From SIG440 sp045579055 (lineage in GTDB: Bacteria; Bacillota; Clostridia; Monoglobales; Monoglobaceae), in contig JAZNLK010000050.1 of the NCBI GenBank assembly GCA_045579055.1, forward strand, positions 1-30,745: a stretch of 30,745 nucleotides of DNA. Direction: 5' to 3'. The notes beneath the pieces are model-generated. The model worked only from the letters and a program-made list of their open reading frames with translations, was not told where the DNA came from and ran no database searches. The translations under genes were made by a program, and so were the position numbers. Shown here piece by piece: positions 1 to 9,100 of the stretch. Every line of letters starts with the position of its first letter. The first letter of the stretch is position 1.

Positions 1-3000
1 CAAAGGGCAGTCTTGTGACAGTCGAAGGTAAGGCTGACACAAACAAGGGAACAACGGTTGCAATTATTGCAAAGGGCAATAACAGTCAAAACACAGTATT
101 TGTAAAACAGTTCACAACTGCAAATGACGGAAGTTTTAAGCTCACATTTGATGCAAATGAAGAATTTATGTCGGGCGACACGGGAATTATCGTAACACTT
201 TCGGGTGCAATGGTGAACCCAAAGGCGTTGAATATTACCATAGGTTCTGAATGGGATGCATTTGTGGATGCATTCAAGGCGATTAACAATGGTGATGCGG
301 CTTTGGCTTTCTATGCGGATTATGCATCGAATCTTACATATTATAATGCAGGTGAAAAAGACGGAACAAAGGTTGACGTAAGCGGACTTGATAATAACGA
401 TTGGGCAAACTTGGCATTTCTCCATTCCACAAAGAATTACGGCAAGATGACAAGCGGTGATGTTATTGCTGAAGCAGAAACACTTGTTGCATCACTTGCA
501 GATATTGAGATGTTTATTGAAGCGCTTAACAATGCAAAGAGCACAGAGGGTACAGAGGAACAAAAGGCAGAAGCAATTCTTGCGGTAATTGAGGATAAAA
601 ATGCTCCTGCAACCTTCGGCTTCGGATCGGCATCAAACAAGATTGCAGTTTGCAAAGAATTTGCAAAATGCGAAGATTTTGGCACAATTCAGGAAGCATA
701 TTCAATTTTCAGAGATCTGACAGATGTTCAGGCAGGTCTTGAAGCAAGTGCTCTCAGCGGATTTAAGTCAATTGTTTCAGCAGAGTCTGCAAAAGCGTTC
801 TTTGATAGTGAAAATGGCGAGACATTGGGTATCACCGCGGAAACCCTTGGCTATAACAATGCTGAATGGAACTTCTTCTTTGAGGCATATGCGGACAATA
901 ATTGTTCAGCAGTAGAAGATGCTGCAGGTATGAACGGTGCAATTGCGGCACTTATACAATATGTTGAAGACGTAAACGCATTTTTAAAGAACGCAAATGA
1001 AGCGACAGACGGCGCGGCAATCAAAGCTCTGTTTGAAGCAGAATATGACGAAGAGACCTTCTTTTGCAAGAAAATTGCGGCAATGAAGGCTGAAGGAATG
1101 AATGTTGAGGGAATCGGTAATGTTGAATCCTTCTATGAAAAGTTGGTAGCTACAATTTCAGAAGTTGCTGACATGGCAGATGTTAAAAATGTTTTTTCCG
1201 ATGCAAGAGCAGACGAACTTGATTTTGAACAGAGAGCTGTTGCGGCACTCAACGAAGCAACAGCAACAAATGCAGTATCACAGTTCCTTGCGAATTATGC
1301 AAAGGTATTGAAAAACGAAACATTGATTGCATATACCGACAGACAGAAGACAATATTCGCTGAAATCAATGTTAAGAACGCAACAAATGTTACAACATAC
1401 GCCGATGCAGTTGCAACTCTTGCAACTCTTGCAGGCAAGGTATCAGAAGCAGAAGGTGTTCTTAATGCAATGAAGGAAGCGGCAAAGGCAGACGCATGGG
1501 AAAATCTCAGGGAACTTGTTGAAGGTAAGCCTGTAAGTACAACAACTGTTCTTGAGAGTTATATTGGTGCATTTGACACACATGCACTTACCGATATCCG
1601 TGCACTCTATCTGAGATTTGCAAAGGGTGGAAATACAAAAGCCGAAGATGTGGAAACTTATGTTGAAGAAACGTTCTTTAGCATAACAAGCGTTTGTGAT
1701 CCCTTTGACAATGCATATGAAGCACAGCTTGACTGGGAACAGACAAAGGGTGCGTATGAATCAACCGAAAGTACGCTTGCAAATTTTGATGAATCTGCAT
1801 GGTCGGTTGAAACAATGGCAAATGTAGTGAAAGTGAGCGGTAAGGTTGATAAGAACGGTGCACATAGACTTATGTTTACGGTTACCGTTGACGATAAGCT
1901 TATTTTTATCAAGCAGATTGAAACCGAAGGAACAGGAGCTTTTACAACAAAGCTGGTTCTTAATCCTGATACCGAAAAGTTCCCGGCATACAGAGCGGGC
2001 GAGAATGTGGCTTGTCTAAGAATAAGCAGTGAAACGGTTAATTCTTATAAGCTTCCGTTGTTTGACCTTTACAGTGAAGAAGAACTTACATCTGTTCTCA
2101 CGGATTTTGCAGGAATAAGCAGTAAGTCTAGTGATGAGGCGAAGGCTGCTGCACTTGAGCAGTTTGTTAAGAATCACGGTGATATTTTAGGTATAACTGA
2201 AAAGGTTGAAGCTGCAATTGCTTACGGCGATGCGGATATCTCTGATTCTGCAAAGAAGGCAAGAGTATATCATGCAATGCTATTTGTATATAACAAGTAT
2301 AGTGACACATATGTAGGACTAGAAGATGTAACGGAGGTTGTCGGTGGTAAGAATGGTGAAACTGGTACAGCTGCTATTATTCAGGAAATGGAAAAGATTG
2401 TCAAACTCCTTGACGAAATGACTGAAGCTGCGAATATGAAGGTGAACGGAAGTATTGGAAAATGGAGCCTTATTCGTGACAAGGTTAAGACTGCCGAAGA
2501 AAACGGATGGGTGGTACTCAAGGGTTTAACATCTGGCATGTCTAATGCTGAAATTGCAGACGTATACAATAAAATGGCGGCAAAAGATTATATTAAGTTG
2601 TCTGATATTGAAGAGAACTATGAAACAGCCGTTGAAACAGTTAAGGATGAATTAGCAGATAACAGCAATAAAAAACCATCAAATGGTGGAGGTAGTGGCG
2701 GTTCAGGAGGCGGAAAAGTTTCAAATCTTGACATTGGCATTGATTTTGGCAAAGAAAAAGCTGATACAAAACTTACACCTGAAGAAGCTCCTGTTGAGTC
2801 ATTTAATGACATTGCTGACTATTCGTGGGCGAAGAATGCAATCAATGGTCTTAGAAAATACGGTCTTGTTCGTGGCGATGGTAATGGCAAGTACAGACCC
2901 GGAGATGCAATCACTCGCGAAGAGTTCCTGACGCTTTTGTTTAGAGTATTTGAGGCTGAAGAGAACGCTGTTACAGGAGTTGAATTCACAGACGTGGATC

Positions 3001-3380
3001 CGGATGCATGGTATGCGAAGACAATTGTGGCAGCATATGAAGCAGGAATTGTCAAAGGCTACGGCGATGGTCGTTTTGGTGTTGGTGACAACATAACACG
3101 AGCTGATATGGCTGTTATGATTTTGCGTATGGCAAAAGTAAAGGGTGTAAATCTCGCCCCGGTTGAAGAAAGGGTTATATTCAATGACTATGCATCAATT
3201 CCCGAATATGCCTTTAATGATATATATGTTCTTCAGCAGGCAAACATTCTTAACGGTGATGATTACGGTAACTTCAATGCGACAAAGGAGGTTACTCGCG
3301 CAGAATCTGCAGTTGCGTTCTATAATATATTTAATATGACTAAGGACTTTGTAACCTATTCATGGATGACCGTTTATTAA
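1..3380 (+). CDS. SLH-domain surface protein with alpha-helical repeats, 5' end outside window
   Basis: The reading frame is already open at base 3, so the true start and signal peptide lie upstream; the GTG at 15 is only the first possible start codon inside the window. The protein begins with a beta-sandwich (bases 15-250, motif TVEGKAD), followed by about 1.5 kb of helix-rich repeats of roughly 90-100 residues. A second copy of the beta-sandwich follows (bases 1820-2065, motif KVSGKVDKNGAH), then more helices. After a glycine/serine linker (about 2680-2718) come three SLH domains at about 2800-2960, 2980-3140 and 3178-3345, with typical motifs such as FNDIADYSWA, GKYRPGDAITREEF and FTDVDPDAWY. 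SLH triplets bind pyruvylated secondary wall polymer, so this protein is most likely held non-covalently on the cell wall. The function of the helical part is unknown. It ends 20 bp before the next gene's start, suggesting co-transcription. The SLH call is firm; any catalytic role would be a guess. Confidence 0.9.
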   Translation, partial: KGSLVTVEGKADTNKGTTVAIIAKGNNSQNTVFVKQFTTANDGSFKLTFDANEEFMSGDTGIIVTLSGAMVNPKALNITIGSEWDAFVDAFKAINNGDAALAFYADYASNLTYYNAGEKDGTKVDVSGLDNNDWANLAFLHSTKNYGKMTSGDVIAEAETLVASLADIEMFIEALNNAKSTEGTEEQKAEAILAVIEDKNAPATFGFGSASNKIAVCKEFAKCEDFGTIQEAYSIFRDLTDVQAGLEASALSGFKSIVSAESAKAFFDSENGETLGITAETLGYNNAEWNFFFEAYADNNCSAVEDAAGMNGAIAALIQYVEDVNAFLKNANEATDGAAIKALFEAEYDEETFFCKKIAAMKAEGMNVEGIGNVESFYEKLVATISEVADMADVKNVFSDARADELDFEQRAVAALNEATATNAVSQFLANYAKVLKNETLIAYTDRQKTIFAEINVKNATNVTTYADAVATLATLAGKVSEAEGVLNAMKEAAKADAWENLRELVEGKPVSTTTVLESYIGAFDTHALTDIRALYLRFAKGGNTKAEDVETYVEETFFSITSVCDPFDNAYEAQLDWEQTKGAYESTESTLANFDESAWSVETMANVVKVSGKVDKNGAHRLMFTVTVDDKLIFIKQIETEGTGAFTTKLVLNPDTEKFPAYRAGENVACLRISSETVNSYKLPLFDLYSEEELTSVLTDFAGISSKSSDEAKAAALEQFVKNHGDILGITEKVEAAIAYGDADISDSAKKARVYHAMLFVYNKYSDTYVGLEDVTEVVGGKNGETGTAAIIQEMEKIVKLLDEMTEAANMKVNGSIGKWSLIRDKVKTAEENGWVVLKGLTSGMSNAEIADVYNKMAAKDYIKLSDIEENYETAVETVKDELADNSNKKPSNGGGSGGSGGGKVSNLDIGIDFGKEKADTKLTPEEAPVESFNDIADYSWAKNAINGLRKYGLVRGDGNGKYRPGDAITREEFLTLLFRVFEAEENAVTGVEFTDVDPDAWYAKTIVAAYEAGIVKGYGDGRFGVGDNITRADMAVMILRMAKVKGVNLAPVEERVIFNDYASIPEYAFNDIYVLQQANILNGDDYGNFNATKEVTRAESAVAFYNIFNMTKDFVTYSWMTVY

Positions 3381-3386
3381 TACAGA

Positions 3387-3393
3387 AAGGAAG
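3387..3393 (+). promoter_or_regulatory. Ribosome binding site that sets the start of the second SLH gene
   Basis: AAGGAAG lies seven bases before ATG 3401. It decides for this ATG over the in-frame ATG at 3362, which overlaps the end of the preceding gene. Confidence 0.7.
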
Positions 3394-3400
3394 ATTTAAT

Positions 3401-6091
3401 ATGATGAAGAAAATACTATCACTTGTTTTATCGATTGTTATGTTTGCATCATTGTTTGTCATTCCTGCACATGGTTGGGGTTACACAGCTGAACAGGATT
3501 ACACGACAAATCAGTGGATTGACAATAATATGATGTCGGTTATCGGCATGACAGGAGTAGCAGGGGCATGGGATGAAATTAAGGATATGACGTCTCGAAG
3601 TGAAGAAATTGTATCAAGATGGTATATGGCGTGGTATGCATGTAACATGGCGGGACTTAAAACAGTACAACCAGAAGGTTATGAGGCTCTTTTCAGTGAC
3701 TTGACATCTGAACATATGTATTATAAGGAAATCAAGGCTGTTGTTGAAGCCGGGTATATGAAGGGCTATCCTGATAAAAAATTTCGTGCGAATGAGCCTA
3801 TTTCTTCGCAGGAAGCGGCGAGGGTTTTGTTAGCTGTTTTGGGGTATGAACCATATATTGCGGTTAAGGGCTATAATGCGGCCATTAATAAAACAAAAAT
3901 TTTTGACGGAGTTCCACGTGATGCAGAGCAAATCAATCAGGCACAGGTGCTCAGAATGATTTACAATGCATATATGTCCCCTGCAATTCGTCAGGAAGCG
4001 TTTTCAGGAACATTCAAAGATGGAATCACAATGGCGAATTATGCGATTGATGAGGATTATCTCGGACTTGAACATTTGAAGAAATATAAATACGGACATG
4101 GAGTTTTGGAGGGGGTTGCCGGAACAGATCTTTTTGATGCTACAGAAGTCATTAATAAAGACAATGTAATTATTGATGATGTTGAATATAAGGTTGACGA
4201 CACACTTCTATGGGAAGAACCGGGTGAAATGATTGGATACAATGTTGATTTTTATTACAAAGAATCAACCGACGGAATTTCGACCATAAGATATATGCAT
4301 CGAAATGATAAAAATGATGTGCTCGTTTTGACACATAATGATATTGAATCTTTTTCTGATGGAACATATAAGTATTACGATAAAAATGATAAGGAAAAGT
4401 TAATTAATCTTACAAGTAATTCGAGCATTCTCATAAACGCTATTGCGACCCCCAGTTGTTCGGATGAGGAAATGGTTCCGGATTTTGGTACAGTTACATT
4501 TATTGATAATGACAGCAAGCGCGGCTATGAAGTTGTGAAGATTGATAGTATTGAGTTTTATTACATTTCAAATATTAATGAAGATGAAGAAACGCTTTAT
4601 GATATTGAAAACGACAAGAAGCTATCTTTTCAAAATGCTGATGAAGTAAAAATAATTTCCGGTAGCAATGACATCGATATCAGCCGCTTAAAGAAAGGGA
4701 CAATGCTGGTGGTAAAGCAGAGCAGTCCAAATGCGAGGTACAGAAAAATCGTTGCCGAAGCTCTTAATCCAATAGAAAAAAAAGCTTGTGTAACATTTGT
4801 AGATGATAATACAGTTAAGTCAGAATTGATGACCTATACCAGGTGGAATGAGCTTGATGTTGAAAAAGGTAAAACCTACACCCTTTTTGGTTACGGTGAT
4901 GAGGTTGTTATGGCGATTGCTGAAACGGGCGCTGCGAAATACGGCTATCTTATTAATGCGGCACTTGACGGAGTTTTTTCCAAGACCATAAGCTTTAGAT
5001 TGGTGGATATGTCGGGTAATGAACATATTTATGAAGGTGCAAAGGCAATTTATGTTGACGGTATGAAAAAGGATTACGAAGACATTCCCGGTATACTGAT
5101 TGGTACTGCAGTAAACTCAAAGCAGAGTGCAGACTATCCTCTTGCACAGCCTGTGAAATATGAACTTAATGCAAATGGTCAGATGATTAGAATTGATACG
5201 CTTGTGGCAGAGGCTGAGGAATATGCAAATTCTGAAGACAAGTCTTTCACCAGCCCTTTGAACGACAGCACTCCGCTTATATATTATAATGATAATCGTT
5301 CACTGTATGATCCCAACAATTTGGCAATGAATGTTGCTGTTGTGGACAGTGCAACACAGGTGCTGTTTGTTCCTGCTGACCGAGGTGATGCGGAGAGCTA
5401 CTGGAATAAGGGGTTGACAAACTATACTACAAATGAAGTTGACATATGCGATCTCAATAAAGTAAATATGGCAGGTGCTGTATTTGTATACTACAATCCG
5501 TCAACATCGGGAGTTTATGCAGAAAGAGACTATTTGATTATTTCAGATTTGCGTACAGAGCTTGATATTGAAACAGGCGACCTTAAATACATTATTGAAG
5601 GTTATCTTGCGTCTGTATTAAGTACATATGCGGCGGAAAAAGAGATTTTTGACACTTTGAGCATTGGTGATGTTATCCGCGTTGAAACTGACAGAAACAA
5701 TAAAATTACTGCATATCAGCAAACATTTGACATTGACAAGGATTACTCGGAACGTTCGACCAGAATTTTAGTGTCCTCGGGTGCTACATACCCTCTTGCA
5801 ATTGGATATAAGATGATTTACGGAACACCTATTGCGATGGATGGCGGTATTCTGGGCTTCACTCAGTCAATGCCGGATGATTTGGAAGGCTGGGATCCGG
5901 AGTTCAATACTGAGTTTTATATGACAGGATCTGTATCGTACTGGAAGTATAGGGAGGTCAAAGGAAATCCTGTTGTTGAAAAGGCTTCTGCAAATGACAT
6001 TGTTACTTACGATATGGATCCCGAAAATGTATCAAAGGTTGTTGTCAATGTTGGCAACCGCGCAAGTCAGATTTATATTATCGGGAAGTAG
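3401..6091 (+). CDS. Secreted protein with N-terminal SLH domains
   Basis: The start is placed at ATG 3401 (MMKKILSLVLSIVMFASLF), seven bases after an AAGGAAG ribosome binding site at 3387-3393. The frame stays open to 3362, but that upstream ATG has no binding site and would bury the signal peptide. The product is 896 residues. A signal peptide (about 1-25, ending near PAHG) is followed by an SLH region: a degenerate segment near 66-90, a clear SLH domain about 97-150 (FSDLTSEHMYYKEI, GYPDKKFRANEPISSQEAAR) and a weaker one about 150-205. The remaining ~690 residues are beta-rich with no motif I recognise. They carry repeated short stretches of the type KYGYLINA...DG, as seen in uncharacterised SLH proteins of Clostridia. 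It is probably a wall-anchored surface protein in the same operon as its neighbours. Here the SLH region is N-terminal, whereas in the preceding gene it is C-terminal. No enzymatic motif is visible. Confidence 0.88.
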   Translation: MMKKILSLVLSIVMFASLFVIPAHGWGYTAEQDYTTNQWIDNNMMSVIGMTGVAGAWDEIKDMTSRSEEIVSRWYMAWYACNMAGLKTVQPEGYEALFSDLTSEHMYYKEIKAVVEAGYMKGYPDKKFRANEPISSQEAARVLLAVLGYEPYIAVKGYNAAINKTKIFDGVPRDAEQINQAQVLRMIYNAYMSPAIRQEAFSGTFKDGITMANYAIDEDYLGLEHLKKYKYGHGVLEGVAGTDLFDATEVINKDNVIIDDVEYKVDDTLLWEEPGEMIGYNVDFYYKESTDGISTIRYMHRNDKNDVLVLTHNDIESFSDGTYKYYDKNDKEKLINLTSNSSILINAIATPSCSDEEMVPDFGTVTFIDNDSKRGYEVVKIDSIEFYYISNINEDEETLYDIENDKKLSFQNADEVKIISGSNDIDISRLKKGTMLVVKQSSPNARYRKIVAEALNPIEKKACVTFVDDNTVKSELMTYTRWNELDVEKGKTYTLFGYGDEVVMAIAETGAAKYGYLINAALDGVFSKTISFRLVDMSGNEHIYEGAKAIYVDGMKKDYEDIPGILIGTAVNSKQSADYPLAQPVKYELNANGQMIRIDTLVAEAEEYANSEDKSFTSPLNDSTPLIYYNDNRSLYDPNNLAMNVAVVDSATQVLFVPADRGDAESYWNKGLTNYTTNEVDICDLNKVNMAGAVFVYYNPSTSGVYAERDYLIISDLRTELDIETGDLKYIIEGYLASVLSTYAAEKEIFDTLSIGDVIRVETDRNNKITAYQQTFDIDKDYSERSTRILVSSGATYPLAIGYKMIYGTPIAMDGGILGFTQSMPDDLEGWDPEFNTEFYMTGSVSYWKYREVKGNPVVEKASANDIVTYDMDPENVSKVVVNVGNRASQIYIIGK

Positions 6092-6096
6092 GGAGG
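6091..6096 (+). promoter_or_regulatory. Ribosome binding site that sets the start of the propeller gene
   Basis: GGGAGG overlaps the last base of the preceding TAG stop and sits eight bases before ATG 6105. The frame is open back to 5973, but only ATG 6105 has this binding site and begins with a signal peptide. The overlap with the stop codon suggests coupled translation. Confidence 0.75.
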
Positions 6097-6104
6097 AAAA
6101 CTAT

Positions 6105-9100
6105 ATGAAAAAACTTATTGCTTTTATATGTGCATTGACTCTTGTGCTTTCAGTGGCGATGACAATTAACGTATTTGCCATAAGAGGAGGCTCTTCTGAT
6201 AGTGGCTGGGCAGGCTGGAAGGCTACTGGTAATGCAACAATAGATGGAACTCTTGCGACAATTAAGTCTGTAGGCAGAATCAGCCTTAACTACGGCAACC
6301 AGCCTCTTAAACAGACGGTCACCTTCAATATGCGTGTCCACAGTTACAGTACTTCATTTGGTTTTCAGCTTGAAGACGGTGTAAATGCTTCGGGTTTCTA
6401 TATCGGTGAGAACTGTCTTACTTCTCTGAACACTAATCAACAGATACGGGTTCCTGATATGAGCAGTTGGCACAGTTATACACTTGAAATAGATCAGGAT
6501 GCGGCAACGCAGAAGGTCTATGTGGATGATGTATACCTTGGAACGCACAATTTGAAGCCAACAACAACAAGAAACTGGTGTGTGTTCTGGGCGGAAAATA
6601 TCGGCGGACACATTGAGGTTGAGAATTTCAAGATTGTTTCCAATGAGGTTGAGGATACAGACGGTCAGTTGAAGCTTACAGATGAATATACCGAACCATT
6701 TTTCTTTGATTTCAATGAGGGTGGTGGATACTATTACGAAAATAAAAAGAGTGTAACACGACACGATACTGAAGGTCTCATTCAGCTTTCATCAGGCCCT
6801 ATGTATGGCGACCACTCAACTTTGACCCTTCACACAATCGAAAGACCTATTCGTCCTCCTGCAAACTACGACTTTGAATGGCGTATGATGCTAACGGATA
6901 TCCATGCTTTGGGCGGCAAGCCTGCATTCACGGCTCTTGAGCTTTCAACCGACAATCGCCATACATGGCTCTATATAAACGAGCATAAGATCTGGCACAA
7001 CGGTATGGACGAGCAAGGTGTAAACGGTATGGCGCTTCTCTATGACGCACAGGATGGAAAGTGGCACGAATGGAAGGCGGAGGTAAGAGGAAACTACATC
7101 ACATGGTATCTTGACGGCAATATGCTGATGAATTATCGTATGACCAACTCCAGTTCCGGAAGATGGCACATGGCTGTGTTCCATCAGCACAACCCCGAGC
7201 TTTCGGCTGACACGTGGCTTGATTGGGTTCGATATACACCTTATTTTGATGAGCTGACAATTAAATCACCGCTGAATCATTCTGAGGTTGAAGAAAGCAA
7301 GGAAATAATCTTACAGGCAAATGCGCCCGAAGGAACGGAATATGTGGATTATTATATTGGTGAAACCCTTGTAGGACGCGGGTATGCTCCTAATTTTGAA
7401 TATGCAATAAAAAATGCAAAGGTTGGAACTTATGAGATATATGCAAAGTCCGGCGAAAAAGAATCAGTCAAATCTACGATTTATGTGAGAAAGGCATTTG
7501 ATGCTGCAGTGAAACTTTCCAATGATTCCATAAATCAGGGTGACTCAATCACTGCAGAACTTGCAACTTCTGAAATTTCCGAAAGTGTACGTGCGGTAAA
7601 GGCTGATTACTATATGAACGGAAAGCTGGTTGCATCATCGAATCAGGCACCTTTCCGCGTTACAATTTCAGATTTCCAAGTTGGTACTTCGGCGATTTAT
7701 GCAAAGGTTACCAATGTGGCAGAGACGGTTGTTGACACGGAGCTTGTTTACGTGAGTGTTGACGCTGTTCCTGGAAAAGAACTGAAAATTGGCAGAGAAT
7801 ACGAAATTGACTATAAATACACATCGGGAACAGGCAAGTTTGAACTGACCGACGGTTACTTCAAATATGCAATGACCCATGAGGGTGACAAGATTAGGTA
7901 CGAAACCCTTGATGGTGTTCAGGAATATCCCCTTGGTGCAGGTGAATACAAGGGTGTTGTTACAGCGGGATATGCAGAGGTTTATCACAACGGTCAATTC
8001 GCATTCAGTTACTTGATGCCCACTTGCTCAGATGTTGCAAAGGAAACCTATTCGGGACTCGAAAACGTAAGAGTTCTTGGTAGCGGGGTTAAGGCAGAAC
8101 TTTGGAACAAGGCATGGGAAGGAAAGTCGAGCTTTGTTGCCGATGACATTCCTTCAACATATTATTATTCTGTTGAGTTCGATAAAACAGACAGTTCAGC
8201 GGAAGAATTTAAATTCTATGACGGCATCTTTGAAAATGAACTGTCATTCCGTGAAGACGGTATCTATGCAAACCGTCAGCTTGTTATTCAGGCACCAAAG
8301 ACAGAAATTAAGCTAGCTGACACTGTTGAACCCGGTTACTACCGTCTGACGGTTGGCTTTGGTATTGCACAGTTATTCCTTAATAATAAATATCTGGGCA
8401 GTTATCGTTGCTACAAGTACGGCCATAAGCCTCAGCTCATCAGGAATATGACAAATCCTTCAGCTTCAACAATTGTTGCGGTTAAAAATACTGATGATAT
8501 TTTCTATCATAGCGAGGATTTTGAAGGTAATAATGAATTTTCATATGATGAATACTTCCAGATGAAGGTTGCTCATTTCAAGGATGGGGCAACTCCAAGC
8601 ATGAAAAAGACGCTTGTGAAAAATGGCGGAAACAGTTATCTGAAGCTGGACGGCACAGGTCAGTACATTCTCAACGGCATTGCAAAGAACGGATATTTCA
8701 GCTTCCGTGCAATGGCTGAAAAGGAACAGGGCAAGATTTACTTTGTGTCACGTCGCGGGCGTTCAGATACGCAAAACAAAATCGGTTATGACTATGAGCA
8801 AAAGCGTTGGTTTGTTGAGCATCTCCTTCAGAACCAGACAACTTCAACACTTGTTGTAAACGGTACTCTTGCGGCTCCTGAACCAGGAGTATGGCACAAC
8901 TATGAAATTATTCACCAAGACAGAGAGGGTAAGCTCATAATGGATGGCAAAGAAGTCATTTCTTTTGAACAGCCTGAGGATGTTTACACTATATGGTACG
9001 GAAGATACGGCTTTGGTGCAGAAGGCGGCGTGCTTTCGGTTGATGATATTTATTATGAAGGTGAAAACCGCGTTACTGCAGGTCTCACTTATAACAGTAT

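Noticed and set aside
3362..3400. Earlier in-frame ATG for the second SLH protein
   Set aside because: It has no binding site, overlaps the preceding gene, and would place 13 polar residues before an otherwise clean signal peptide.
5973..6104. Earlier in-frame start for the first propeller protein
   Set aside because: It overlaps 119 bases of the preceding gene and has no suitable binding site; GGGAGG at 6091-6096 and the signal peptide support ATG 6105.
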